Part shown: positions 55,570 through 64,000 of the stretch, piece by piece | Layout: each line of letters begins with the position of its first letter | Position numbering within the stretch: the stretch's first letter is position 1 | NCBI GenBank assembly: GCA_965223215.1 | Contig: CBDCVZ010000010.1 | Coordinates: 1,178,001-1,242,000, forward strand | Reading direction: 5' to 3' | DNA: 64,000 nt | Source: JABDMH01 sp965223215 | Lineage (GTDB): Bacteria > Bacteroidota > Bacteroidia > Chitinophagales > Saprospiraceae | Notes under the pieces: generated by a model | Databases searched by the model: none | What the model was told of the DNA's origin: nothing | Seen by the model: only the letters and a program-made list of their open reading frames with translations | Made by a program: the position numbers and the translations under genes

Positions 55570-56298
55570 ATGTTGAAACATCACTTTGTAACCATTGTCC
55601 TCACCCTGTGCGCACTAGCTGATTGCCCCAAACTTTACAGCCAATCGCTGTCTGCTTCCGATTTACTGCAACTCAGCATTAAACATCACGACCCCCAGGG
55701 AATTTGGGGCAAGCAGCCCCTAGAGCTAGAGCTGACGGAAAAGCGTCCAAACGGGGCGGTTCGCACCACAAAGCTTTTACTAGACCCTGCCTCGGAAGTA
55801 TTCAGATCAAGACAGGTTCGGGATGGTCAGAAGTTCGACATTCAAATTTCTGGGAAAACCGTTTCGATCAAGGTAAATGGTAAATCGCCCAAAGACAGTG
55901 CCCTGATATCCCAGTATCGATTAACCAATGAGCGGCAAATTATGATGCGCGATTACTACACCTACCTCTACGGCCTCCCCATGAAATTAACCGATCCGGG
56001 CACCATCCTGCATTCAGAGGTAAGTGATACTAGTTTTCAAGGTAAAGAGGTCTTGGCTGTGAAGGTCAGTTATGAAGAAACGGTGGGTAATGACGTGTGG
56101 TACTTTTACTTCGACATGGAAAGTTACGCATTAAGCGGCTACCGATTTTATCATGACGAATCAAAGAACGATGGAGAGTATATTACTTTGGAAGGCGAAG
56201 CGGTCAAGGGTCATTTGCGACTCCCCAAAAATAGAAAATGGTATACGCATCAGGGCAATAAATTTCTAGGAGAAGACATCATCGAGGTAATCAAGTAG
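55570..56298 (+). CDS. Exported protein of unknown function (DUF6503-like)
   Basis: A 242-residue protein with an N-terminal signal (HHFVTIVLTLCALADC). The body begins with DLLQLSIKHHDPQGIWGK, a pattern I associate with the Bacteroidota family DUF6503 (a short helix, then HDP-G-W). It continues as a series of beta strands rich in charged residues (LTEKRPNGAVRTTKLLLD, VWYFYFDMESYALSGYRFYH, EYITLEGEAVKGHLRLP). No catalytic motif can be seen. A lipocalin- or LolA-like barrel is possible but not shown. It is 5 bp upstream of the DUF819 membrane protein, so the two are probably co-transcribed. Confidence 0.6.
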   Translation: MLKHHFVTIVLTLCALADCPKLYSQSLSASDLLQLSIKHHDPQGIWGKQPLELELTEKRPNGAVRTTKLLLDPASEVFRSRQVRDGQKFDIQISGKTVSIKVNGKSPKDSALISQYRLTNERQIMMRDYYTYLYGLPMKLTDPGTILHSEVSDTSFQGKEVLAVKVSYEETVGNDVWYFYFDMESYALSGYRFYHDESKNDGEYITLEGEAVKGHLRLPKNRKWYTHQGNKFLGEDIIEVIK

Positions 56299-56303
56299 GT
56301 ATC

Positions 56304-57572
56304 ATGATTTTGCCGGACCAATCGATCTTAATCTTTTCGATCCTCATGATATGTGTTATCATCGGTATTTTAGGGGATCATCACAAATGGTTTGGAAAGA
56401 TTTCTGGCGTTCTGATCACCATCGCTCTGGCGGCTTGTGCTACCTCCACCGGGCTCATTCCATCCGCTGCCGATCCAGCTATTGAGGTTCCGGTCTATCA
56501 CTTCGTTTTCACCTATCTGGTTCCAATTTCAATTCCTCTCTTGCTTTTTAATGCGCACTTAAAAAAAATAATTCGTGAATCAGGTCGGCTTTTATTAATT
56601 TTTTTGATCGGCTCGCTGGGTGTTGTGTTGGGTGCAATTTTCGCCTTTTATCTCCTTTCACTTGGTCCCGAAACCTACAAAGTGGCTGCCATCTTCATTG
56701 GCACCTATACGGGTGGCAGTGTGAATTTCATGGCAGTGGCCAGCAGCTTCCAATTTCTGGATAGTGAATTATTTCCAACCATGATTACGGTCGACAATGT
56801 CTTTACGAATCTCTATTTTATGTTACTTTTTCTTCTTCCTGCCATGAAATTCATGGTCAAGAGATTTGCAAAGTACAAGGGGGTGATGGTCGATCCAGGT
56901 ACCTCCAAAAAAACCATTAACAATACTTCTTACCTGGATATTGAAAAAGTGTCTGTGGCCCTTGGTATTTCTGTACTGATTTTCGGAGCAGCCCAATTAA
57001 TATCTGAACCCCTTCAAGCATTGCTTAACACGGAAATGTCTTTAGATATTCTCCTCGTCACCCTATTTATTACTGGTATAGCAAATCTGGCACCTGATTG
57101 GATCTCGAAGTATTCTGATGCTGCCTTTGCCCTGGGTATGACGATGATGTATATTTTTTTAGCGGTAATCGGCGCTTCATGCAATTTAATAGTTTTAGTA
57201 AATACATCGGGGAGCATACTCCTTTTCGTAATAATTATTTTATCAGTGCATTTGCTGGTCACGTTAGTGGGAGGTAAATTGCTGGGAGTGAGCTTGGAGG
57301 AAACGCTGATAGCCTCTGCTGCTAATGCGGGTGGGCCATCCATTTCAGCACCGATGGCAGTCAATTTTGGCAAACCGGATCTGGTAACACCTGCCATCTT
57401 GATTGGAATCATGGGTTATCTCATTGGCACATTTCTGGGAGTAGGTACCGGCTTTTATTGCAATAAGCCATCGTGGGCCCAATTTTTCGAAAAGCCAGAA
57501 AAAAATGGCCCTCACCCAACCAAAATTACAATGTACCAGCTTTTAACATCTAAACGGACAATATGGATTTGA
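56304..57572 (+). CDS. DUF819-family membrane protein
   Basis: An integral membrane protein of 422 aa with about ten hydrophobic helices (ILIFSILMICVIIGILGDH, LLLIFLIGSLGVVLGAIFAF, LVIFGAAQLISEP-like segments, AILIGIMGYLIGTFLGVGTG). AIFIGTYTGGSVNFMAVAS and ASAANAGGPSISAPMAV are the conserved Gly-rich stretches of DUF819 (YjcL-like), where two similar halves each carry one. That inverted-repeat plan is like secondary transporters, but no substrate is known. The gene overlaps the convergent class V aminotransferase-fold gene by 23 bp. Confidence 0.8.
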   Translation: MILPDQSILIFSILMICVIIGILGDHHKWFGKISGVLITIALAACATSTGLIPSAADPAIEVPVYHFVFTYLVPISIPLLLFNAHLKKIIRESGRLLLIFLIGSLGVVLGAIFAFYLLSLGPETYKVAAIFIGTYTGGSVNFMAVASSFQFLDSELFPTMITVDNVFTNLYFMLLFLLPAMKFMVKRFAKYKGVMVDPGTSKKTINNTSYLDIEKVSVALGISVLIFGAAQLISEPLQALLNTEMSLDILLVTLFITGIANLAPDWISKYSDAAFALGMTMMYIFLAVIGASCNLIVLVNTSGSILLFVIIILSVHLLVTLVGGKLLGVSLEETLIASAANAGGPSISAPMAVNFGKPDLVTPAILIGIMGYLIGTFLGVGTGFYCNKPSWAQFFEKPEKNGPHPTKITMYQLLTSKRTIWI

Positions 57573-58818
57573 CTGCTGCACAAAACCGATCTAGATCGCT
57601 TTTAACCGTATAAACATTCGGGGTGACTCGAATGCCATCGATGTTCTCCCATTTAATTGACACCGTGTGAATCTGATAATCACTAAGGAGTCTTGAGGCG
57701 AGTTCGCCTGCGGGCATCTGATCACAGGAAAATAAGCCAATGGCCCCTCCATATTTAGCGTCTTTTGATGTGTGCAGTTGAATTCCGGGAAATGATTCCA
57801 GCTGATTCATCCAATAATTTTTAAGGAAATGTAGTCTCTTGAATTTGCGGCTCGATCCAATCATCTGGTGAAAATCAACCGCTTGTCCTATGGCCTGTTC
57901 ATTAGCAAATGGTCTGGTTCCCAGATTTTCAAATTTTCGAATATTATCCGATGCAGGATCTGGCGCTGCAAAAAAAGGATAAACCTTGGCGATCTTTTTT
58001 TTGCGCACCCACATCATGCCCGTTCCAAAAGGTGCACAAAGCCATTTGTGCAGGCTGGTTCCAAAGTAATCTGCCTGGAGATTTGGAATCTGATAGTCTA
58101 AATGAGCGAATGAGTGTGCCCCGTCTACAAGTACTTCGATATCATGCTTGTGTGCTTGTTCAGCGATCTTTTTTACAGGGAGTATCTGCCCTACCCAATT
58201 AATTACATGGGTTACATGAACAATCTTTGTTCGTTCGGTAAAAGCAGCCGTAAATTGTTTGACGATCTGTTCGTCATCCTCGATGGGAAAATCAAAATTT
58301 AGCCATTTCAAAACAATGCCATCTCTGTGGGCTCTTTGCTTCCATGCATTGATCATATTCGGATAGTCTTGCTTAGTCAGGACTACTTCGTCGCCTTGGG
58401 TGAGCGGTAAGCCGAAAATAATCGCTTCAAGTGCCTCTGATGCATTCCGTTGAATGGCTATTTCCTCGGCATCACAGCCACCCACCTGGGCCAACTTTCC
58501 TCGGATGGCTTCCCTACCCTGATCCAAAATTCGCCACATATAATATGAAGGTGTCTCATTGCTGAGTTGGTTGTACCGTTCAACGGCATCTTGTACCACT
58601 TTGGGCTGTGGGCACACTCCCCCATTGTTTAGATTGACCAATGATGGCGAAACGGTATAGGCCATCTTAATCTGATACCAAAAATCCTCATCCTCCGTCA
58701 CATCAAGCTCATGGGGTACTCGTGGAAGTTCGATTTGCCCATCATCGAAAGATCGGAATTGATATAGCAATGCAGGTGTCAGAGCTGCTTTGGACAGGAA
58801 GTGTCTGCGAGTTGTCAT
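57550..58818 (-). CDS. Class V aminotransferase-fold PLP protein with Tat-like signal
   Basis: 422 aa, PLP fold type I, close to isopenicillin-N epimerase and cysteine-desulfurase-like proteins. The N-terminus TTRRHFLSKAALTPALL has a twin-arginine motif (RRxFL), suggesting export of the folded, cofactor-loaded protein, although the hydrophobic part is short. The PLP Lys is in DYFGTSLHKWLCAPFGTGMM. VLVDGAHSFAHLD carries the PLP Asp, VNLNNGGVCPQPKVVQDAV is the N-terminal substrate loop and NASEALEAIIFG the phosphate site. An epimerase or lyase role is possible; the substrate is unknown. It is divergent from the universal stress protein gene. Confidence 0.8.
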   Translation of the reverse strand: MTTRRHFLSKAALTPALLYQFRSFDDGQIELPRVPHELDVTEDEDFWYQIKMAYTVSPSLVNLNNGGVCPQPKVVQDAVERYNQLSNETPSYYMWRILDQGREAIRGKLAQVGGCDAEEIAIQRNASEALEAIIFGLPLTQGDEVVLTKQDYPNMINAWKQRAHRDGIVLKWLNFDFPIEDDEQIVKQFTAAFTERTKIVHVTHVINWVGQILPVKKIAEQAHKHDIEVLVDGAHSFAHLDYQIPNLQADYFGTSLHKWLCAPFGTGMMWVRKKKIAKVYPFFAAPDPASDNIRKFENLGTRPFANEQAIGQAVDFHQMIGSSRKFKRLHFLKNYWMNQLESFPGIQLHTSKDAKYGGAIGLFSCDQMPAGELASRLLSDYQIHTVSIKWENIDGIRVTPNVYTVKSDLDRFCAAVKSILSV

Positions 58819-58892
58819 CCTAACTTAATCGACTCACAATTTAAACAATTCAAATAAACATATGAGATAGGGCCAAAATGATGAAAAGTGGT

Positions 58893-58900
58893 TACCTTTG
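58893..58900 (+). promoter_or_regulatory. Candidate -7 promoter element of the stress-protein gene
   Basis: TACCTTTG matches TAnnTTTG, 26 bp before the ATG at 58927. It lies inside a frame-compatible stretch upstream of that ATG, which supports the later start. No clear TTTG at -33. Confidence 0.4.
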
Positions 58901-58926
58901 CGGCCCGAAAAAAATCTATCAAAACG

Positions 58927-59727
58927 ATGAAAAATATATTAGTTCCCACCGACTTTTCTGAAAAGGCTAATCATGCTGTAAATGAGGCCGTTAAATTGGG
59001 GGTTAAATTTGATGCCAAAGTACACATAATTCATGTTTACGGGGCACTCAAAAGGGCAGACACCATCTTAAGTGTCAATAAGCTTTTGCAACGTGAAGCG
59101 GAGGAAAAACTCGAAATGCTGGCCGGAAACCTGCAACAGAAATACGAGATCAAACTGAGGTACAAAGCCGTTAAGGGTACCGAAGTTGCAGAGACCATTG
59201 ATCGTGTAGCTAGAAAAATGGAAATAGATCTATTGGTATTGGGGTCTAAAGGTGAAATGGATTCACCTGAGATATTCTTGGGATCTGTGGCAGGTCGCCT
59301 GCTCAAGAAATGTGATTCTCCCATGCTGATCCTGCCACATGGGAAACCACTTCCTGAGATTGAGAAGATCTTATTTGCAGTAAAATCTCTCGATCTGTCA
59401 CATCGCAAGGTCCTCGATCCCCTACACAGTATCCAAGAAGTCTTCAATGCTGAGCTCACCTCACTCCAAGTGCAAGTCGACAGACCCGAGCCTGCATTGG
59501 TGGGTGCAGAGTCAGAACTGAGGTATTTTGATCGGCCTTTTGAAGAAATCGCTGCCCCAAGCATCTATGCTGGAATCGAGCGCTATCTTTCTGACCACCC
59601 TCATGATCTACTATGTGTCATCAGGAGAAAACGAGGATTTTTCGAACGCCTCTTCAAACCATCGAAGGTCAAGAAGAGCGCTTTCAATGCCGACCTACCC
59701 ATGTTGGTTTTACAAGGGCTTAAATAA
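58927..59727 (+). CDS. Universal stress protein, tandem UspA domains
   Basis: 266 aa. The first UspA domain (about 1-145) begins MKNILVPTDFSEKANHAVNE and carries the ATP-binding signature G-x2-G-x9-GS (GSKGEMDSPEIFLGS), so it probably binds ATP. The second half (about 150-266, EKILFAVKSLDLSHRKVLDP to DLPMLVLQGLK) keeps the fold pattern but not the signature, so it is likely non-binding. Such double-domain proteins are common in Bacteroidota and respond to starvation or stress. The ATG at 58927 is chosen over an in-frame GTG/ATG-like codon at 58888 because the family starts at KNILVPTDF and the -7 box lies in between. Confidence 0.88.
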   Translation: MKNILVPTDFSEKANHAVNEAVKLGVKFDAKVHIIHVYGALKRADTILSVNKLLQREAEEKLEMLAGNLQQKYEIKLRYKAVKGTEVAETIDRVARKMEIDLLVLGSKGEMDSPEIFLGSVAGRLLKKCDSPMLILPHGKPLPEIEKILFAVKSLDLSHRKVLDPLHSIQEVFNAELTSLQVQVDRPEPALVGAESELRYFDRPFEEIAAPSIYAGIERYLSDHPHDLLCVIRRKRGFFERLFKPSKVKKSAFNADLPMLVLQGLK

Positions 59728-59738
59728 AAGGAAATTTG

Positions 59739-59775
59739 AAAAAAGCCAGTTGGTCCCTCCCAACTGGCTTTTTTT
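59739..59775. terminator. Bidirectional intrinsic terminator
   Basis: A 9-bp stem GCCAGTTGG (59745-59753) / CCAACTGGC (59760-59768) flanked by six A and seven T, with a 6-nt loop. It serves both the stress-protein gene and the convergent CHRD protein gene, which end only 54 bp apart. Confidence 0.88.
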
Positions 59776-59781
59776 ATTCCG

Positions 59782-62700
59782 TTAGTTTTTGAGGAAGGGC
59801 CTGGCAACAGAAACCTCATCATTTAAGATCAGTCGCATGAGATAGGTCCCAGCAGGTATGGCTTGAACATCATATCTCAATAGGTTGCTGCCCTCAAACA
59901 ACTGGACGGGGTTATGCATGATGGTCCTACCGACTAGATCGGTTAAAATCACCAGCCCGGAAGTTTTCTGCTTGAGTACCATTTCCATCTGGAGCGTACC
60001 CGGAGTGGGATTGGGAAACAGATGGAATACTTCATCCAAATACGGATTTTCGACCAAGCTGGTAGACATTCCCCTAACTAAGACCACCGAATCAACTGTT
60101 GAGCTACCACAAAGGCTTCCGTCTGAGGCAACGACTCGATGATAAACGGTTAGGCTCTGGCCCGTATCGATGCCAAGTAGAGCCAATAAGGTATCGATGG
60201 TGCCAAAGGTCGTATTGAATTGGGTTGCTTCTCCAGTATTGACCGTTAAAGCCGGACTCGAAAAGTCCAAATTGGTTGCAAGTTGCCACACATACACAAC
60301 CTTATTGCCGTTTTCGTCCCTACTGGCATCCCAGCTTGCTGTAAATGTTTCGGTCAGATCGGCTCCAATGGACACTGTATCTCCCGACATAGGTGCTGTG
60401 ATGGCAACCGCAGTCGGAGCGTAATTCCTTTCGAGCAGCGCTTGGCCGCGAATTTCACCAGCTGGGACCGAGGTGCTGTGAATATTAACGTATGTATTTC
60501 CTGCCTTGAGCATCATGAGGGTTGAATCGGCAAGCTCCCAACTATTGCTGTCTGCATAAAACGTGGCACCTTTTAAATCCGGTGAAGCCTCGGAATTCAA
60601 GAAGAGCGCTATGCCACCTTCCATCCCAGCCATCCCAAAATGTAGATGTGCTCCACCCGCGATGGACAGATCAAAGTCTCCACTTAGATTGGCGAAAGAT
60701 CCACTAGCTACCAAATCATTGCCATTACGCTCGAAGAGCATCGCTCCCACTCCGGTACTAGGAGCAGCCGGAACGGTATTTTTTCCGCGTAGATTGGATA
60801 AATAATAGGCCCGAGAAAGGGGTCTGAAGTTGCCCCGAAGCTCTCCGCTACCTACATTCATGGTGTGAATATTTATGTATCGCATACGATTTCGCAGACT
60901 ATCCATATGAGCTTCCGAAACGGTGTAGGTGTTCTTAACTGCCTCAAAACGTCCGGCCAGACCGTCGGCAGAAAGGTCAAGGTCCAGGGGGATGACTAAG
61001 CCTCCATTCGATCCTACCACACCATCATGGATATGTGCCCCACCAGCGATTTGAGTATTTACGGGACTGCCCAACTCGGAGAAACTTCCACTGATGATTG
61101 CTGCTGATCCGTTGTATTCGAGTAATGCGGCACCGGTAGCCATGGTATTCACGGCCGGAACTTCTTCAGCACCAGAAAGTGGCGCATAGAAATAAGCTGT
61201 GGCTTCGTGTAACAACTGTCCTCTGAGTTCTCCCATGGTGATATCTGTACTGTGGACATTGATGTACCCCAGTCGAGATCTTAAGCTATCCTTCCGGGTA
61301 GCGGTGATGGTAAACTTGTTATCTGCCGCTCGCCACCGACCGCTGCCTACTTCATCGGCGGTTGGTACAAGAGGCGCTAAAACGGGTCCATCTGAACCAG
61401 CTGGTGCCGCATGAATGTGTGCTCCGTTGGCAATATCAGTTGCCAGGGCAGAGCCCAGATCTGCAAAAGACCCAGTGACTGTGATTTGACCTCCGAGTAC
61501 CTCAACGATTACTTTTCCGGATCCATCGGAGTCCACTTGATGAGTCTCCTGAGCTCCCGATAAGTCTGCATTCAAAAAATATTGACTTTCGGGTACAATC
61601 TGACCCCGCAGCTCACCACCAGGTAGATCTATCGAGTGCACATTGACGTAAAGAGCCCGGCCAATTAGAGCCATAAGTGTGTCTCCAGTTACGGCAAAAC
61701 TGTTCTTGGCTGGATCCAGAGTACCACTTCGATTGTCATCACCTAGATCGACAGTTAGCGGAAAAGCGACATCTCCGCTCCGACCTGCCATTCCCAGATG
61801 AATGTGCGCACCTCCTAAGATCTGGCTATTCAGCTCACTTTCCAACCCAGAAAATGAACCACTGACTGACAACATCCCATCACGCAGTCCAAAAAGCAAC
61901 TCACCATTGCCGAAAGAATTTGTAGCAGGAATGTGATTGGCTCCTGATAGATGGGTACGCATCTTCGCTTGTGCCACCAGGGACATTTGGCCGCGAACCT
62001 CACCAGAGGGCCAATTTTGAGTATGGACATTTACGTATACTCCTTCAGATTGAAGTGCCGCGATGTCTTCATCTTCCAGCATAAAAGTGTTATCGGATTG
62101 TAAGATTTCTGCCGAAGTACTGTCTGCACTCAGGGTTAGATTAATGGGAATCAGCACTGGACCTTCGGAACCCGCCAGACCTAAATGCAGGTGGGCACCC
62201 CCTGCTATATCCGTGGCAATGGCACTGGACAGGTTGGAGATTGATCCTGATAAAACCGCTTGATTGCCCGCCAACTCTAACATAATCGTTCCTTGTCCAT
62301 CAGACATCACGGATGGAATTTGATTGCTTCCGAACAAATTAGCTTGATAGATGGCATCAGAGTTGGGCAGCATCTGCCCCCTTATTTCACCTGCCGCATA
62401 ATCATTTGAATGAATGTTGATGTAGAGTTTCCGATCCAATAATGCCGCCTTTGCCTCACTATCGAGGACGAAGGTATTAGAAGCAACTTCAAACATTCCT
62501 CCGTTTAAACCTTCCGATAAGGTGGGTTGCAGTGCATAAAGCACCCCTCCGTTTTGGCCGGCCAAGCCGGTGTGAAGGTGTACCCCCCCGGCTATCGCCG
62601 TGTCCACACCCGAAACGACGTTGCCAAACTCGCCGCTGATGGCCAGTGTATCACCCGTCAAGGTCGCTGAAATCGTGCCGGTAGCCATGGATAACACCGG

Positions 62701-62808
62701 AAGAGGTTGGGCATTCCCAGTCAAGGTCATCGAAAATTGCTGTTCCTGTGCTTCCATGCCAAAGCAAACAAGTATGCAAGAAAGAATGGTAAAAATTGAT
62801 TGTTTCAT
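59782..62808 (-). CDS. T9SS-secreted protein with six CHRD domains
   Basis: 1008 aa, exported. After the signal peptide (FTILSCILVCFGMEAQ) come six tandem CHRD (chordin-like) domains of about 118-125 aa. Each has the signature (A/L)GGAH(L/I)H-x-G-x-A-G and ends with Y(V/I)N(V/I)HS...GE(I/L)RGQ: GGVHLHTGLAGQ, GGAHLHLGLAGS, GGAHIHLGMAGR, NGAHIHAAPAGS, GGAHIHDGVVGS and GGAHLHFGMAGM. An Fn3-like domain follows (about 795-905, FTASWDASRDENGNKVVYVW), then a T9SS sorting domain (about 918-1008, FHLFPNPTPGTLQ to GTYLMRLILNDE). CHRD domains in bacteria have no proven function; the His pairs in each repeat suggest metal binding. Probably a surface protein. Confidence 0.9.
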   Translation of the reverse strand: MKQSIFTILSCILVCFGMEAQEQQFSMTLTGNAQPLPVLSMATGTISATLTGDTLAISGEFGNVVSGVDTAIAGGVHLHTGLAGQNGGVLYALQPTLSEGLNGGMFEVASNTFVLDSEAKAALLDRKLYINIHSNDYAAGEIRGQMLPNSDAIYQANLFGSNQIPSVMSDGQGTIMLELAGNQAVLSGSISNLSSAIATDIAGGAHLHLGLAGSEGPVLIPINLTLSADSTSAEILQSDNTFMLEDEDIAALQSEGVYVNVHTQNWPSGEVRGQMSLVAQAKMRTHLSGANHIPATNSFGNGELLFGLRDGMLSVSGSFSGLESELNSQILGGAHIHLGMAGRSGDVAFPLTVDLGDDNRSGTLDPAKNSFAVTGDTLMALIGRALYVNVHSIDLPGGELRGQIVPESQYFLNADLSGAQETHQVDSDGSGKVIVEVLGGQITVTGSFADLGSALATDIANGAHIHAAPAGSDGPVLAPLVPTADEVGSGRWRAADNKFTITATRKDSLRSRLGYINVHSTDITMGELRGQLLHEATAYFYAPLSGAEEVPAVNTMATGAALLEYNGSAAIISGSFSELGSPVNTQIAGGAHIHDGVVGSNGGLVIPLDLDLSADGLAGRFEAVKNTYTVSEAHMDSLRNRMRYINIHTMNVGSGELRGNFRPLSRAYYLSNLRGKNTVPAAPSTGVGAMLFERNGNDLVASGSFANLSGDFDLSIAGGAHLHFGMAGMEGGIALFLNSEASPDLKGATFYADSNSWELADSTLMMLKAGNTYVNIHSTSVPAGEIRGQALLERNYAPTAVAITAPMSGDTVSIGADLTETFTASWDASRDENGNKVVYVWQLATNLDFSSPALTVNTGEATQFNTTFGTIDTLLALLGIDTGQSLTVYHRVVASDGSLCGSSTVDSVVLVRGMSTSLVENPYLDEVFHLFPNPTPGTLQMEMVLKQKTSGLVILTDLVGRTIMHNPVQLFEGSNLLRYDVQAIPAGTYLMRLILNDEVSVARPFLKN

Positions 62809-62989
62809 AGATGAGTAATTATGAGGTTAAAATACAGCGCCTTGAGTGGTCCAATTCGCACCTGCGAATAGTATCCCTTATTAGATTACACAGACATTCA
62901 AAAGTTACAGAGATTGTATACTTTGCATCCTTCATAGGTATCGAAAGAGCCCTGAGTGTCTTTAGGTAAACGGTTTAAGAAAAATAATA

Positions 62990-63595
62990 ATGTATAAATA
63001 TATCATTTTTGATTTAGGTGGTGTACTTATCGACTGGAACCCACGACATTTATACAAAAAAGTATTCGCTGACGAAGCTCAGATGGATTCTTTTCTATCG
63101 CAAGTCTGTACGCCCGATTGGAATGAAATGCAAGATGCTGGCCGAAGTCTACAGGAGGGGACCTCCCTATTGGTCAATCAGTTTCCGACTTATGAAGACG
63201 AAATTCGAATGTTTTATGACCGTTGGGAGGAGATGCTCAATGGGTCAATATCAAAAACAGAGACGCTGCTCAGGGAATTGGCCAAACGAACTGACCTAAG
63301 GCTTTTTGCACTGACCAATTGGTCTGCAGAGACCTTTCCCATTGCCCAAGACCAATTTGACTTTCTCAACCTGTTTGAAGGCATTGTGGTGTCTGGTATA
63401 GAAAAAATCAAGAAGCCTGATCCAGCCATCTATCGACTGTTGCTGGACCGTTTTAAGATTAATGCTGGTGAATCCATCTTTATCGATGACAATCTCCGCA
63501 ACACCCAAGCGGCTCAAAATGAGGGAATCAGAGGCATTCACTATGTTGGTCCAGAATTGCTTAGGAATGACTTACAAAAATTGCGGATATTATAG
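62990..63595 (+). CDS. HAD-superfamily phosphatase, subfamily IA
   Basis: A 201-residue cytoplasmic phosphatase. Motif I is IIFDLGGVLIDWNPRHLY, where the second Asp of the usual DxD is Gly, as is normal in the YihX-like subgroup. Motif II is FALTNWSAETFP and motif III GIEKIKKPDPAIYRLLL with its Lys. Motif IV is ESIFIDDNLRN. The alpha-helical cap lies between about residues 20 and 85. Family members remove phosphate from sugar phosphates such as glucose-1-phosphate; the substrate here is not known. The next gene starts 3 bp after the stop, so the two are one operon. Confidence 0.88.
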   Translation: MYKYIIFDLGGVLIDWNPRHLYKKVFADEAQMDSFLSQVCTPDWNEMQDAGRSLQEGTSLLVNQFPTYEDEIRMFYDRWEEMLNGSISKTETLLRELAKRTDLRLFALTNWSAETFPIAQDQFDFLNLFEGIVVSGIEKIKKPDPAIYRLLLDRFKINAGESIFIDDNLRNTQAAQNEGIRGIHYVGPELLRNDLQKLRIL

Positions 63596-63598
63596 CGC

Positions 63599-64000
63599 AT
63601 GAAGTATCTATGTGTTTATCTGATTTTAGCATCACTCAGTGGATTCAGCCAATCCGAAACAAATTTCCCAATCACACGATCATTGATGGGTGAGCCCCTT
63701 TACGCACTCCCCGAAACACCCCAGAGCCAACGACTGAAAGACAGCCTACTAAATATCGCTCAGCTTGACCATGGCAAAAATTCCCATTCGTTGGAAAACA
63801 TTATTTGGTTGGGTCGACGACTGGCCTATCTAACGCGTTATCCGGAGGCAATTGAGGTTTATTCGGACGGGTTAAGCACACATCCAAACTCACCGGAACT
63901 ATACAGACATAGGGGGCATCGATATTTGTCAATGCGTAAAATTGATTTAGCAATTGACGATTTTAAGAGGGCTGCTGCCTTGCTTGGCAATCGACCCGTT
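63599..64000 (+). CDS. Exported TPR-repeat protein, N-terminal part
   Basis: The frame is open from the ATG at 63599 to the window end (134 codons), so the gene continues outside. The signal peptide is MKYLCVYLILASLSGFSQS. At about residues 75-130 two tetratricopeptide repeats can be read (NIIWLGRRLAYLTRYPEAIE, then ELYRHRGHRYLSMRKIDLA and DDFKRAAALL) with the usual Gly/Ala and Tyr/Ala spacing. TPR proteins bind partner proteins; this one would act in the periplasm or on the envelope. The rest, and any catalytic domain, are not visible. Confidence 0.75.
   Translation, partial: MKYLCVYLILASLSGFSQSETNFPITRSLMGEPLYALPETPQSQRLKDSLLNIAQLDHGKNSHSLENIIWLGRRLAYLTRYPEAIEVYSDGLSTHPNSPELYRHRGHRYLSMRKIDLAIDDFKRAAALLGNRPV

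Noticed and set aside
59037..59564. A 175-codon minus-strand frame inside the universal stress protein gene, rich in Ser and Arg
   Set aside because: Antisense shadow; the composition is typical of a reverse-complemented coding frame.

Overview
This window looks like a chromosomal segment of a Bacteroidota bacterium, most likely a marine or freshwater member of the Saprospiria (Lewinella/Saprospiraceae type). Supporting signs are several very large secreted proteins ending in type IX secretion (T9SS) C-terminal sorting domains, a PorP/SprF-family outer-membrane protein, a lipoprotein version of TamA (TamL-like), an HscA-type Hsp70 with a Bacteroidota-style N-terminus, KdsB, and promoters that fit the Bacteroidota -7 consensus TAnnTTTG. 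Coding density is high and many convergent genes touch or overlap at their 3' ends. I see no rRNA, tRNA, CRISPR array, insertion sequence or phage genes.

Layout. 1-11 kb: the tail of an M28-type peptidase, a Nudix hydrolase, a PA0069-type radical SAM protein with a striking duplicated operator in its promoter, a frameshifted cupin gene, a TlpA-like lipoprotein, a SpoU/TrmH RNA methyltransferase divergent from TamL, a rluD - acyl-CoA reductase - nth operon, and a trans-sulfuration enzyme. 11-24.4 kb: two tandem giant T9SS proteins (2663 and 1579 aa). 24.8-45.7 kb: mostly housekeeping genes (aminotransferase, queuosine-precursor transporter, hscA, a beta-lactamase-fold protein that has lost its nucleophile, SUI1/eIF1-like factor, prmC - flippase - saccharopine-dehydrogenase-like operon, cdd, kdsB, LysM protein, cystathionine beta-synthase, PorP/SprF, dnaK, an acetyltransferase, then panB, mltG, tilS and a methyltransferase). 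45.8-50.8 kb: a third giant paralogue (1663 aa). 51.3-59.7 kb: an outer-membrane barrel, M20 amidohydrolase, nucleotide cyclase, photolyase, two genes of unknown function (DUF6503-like and DUF819), a class V aminotransferase-fold protein with a twin-arginine motif and a universal stress protein. 59.8-62.8 kb: a T9SS protein with six CHRD repeats. The window ends with a HAD phosphatase and the start of a TPR protein.

How it fits together. Much of the window is cell-surface biology. The three giant proteins have unrelated N-terminal heads but share a long Cys-rich module and the same C-terminal order: dockerin-like Ca-binding pair, cohesin-like Ig domain, T9SS sorting signal. They and the CHRD protein would be exported by the T9SS. 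TamL, PorP/SprF, KdsB, MltG and the flippase also belong to envelope building. The three giant paralogues are the strongest candidate for an undescribed surface system. The radical SAM operator, the frameshifted cupin and the nucleophile-less serine hydrolase are the best small leads.
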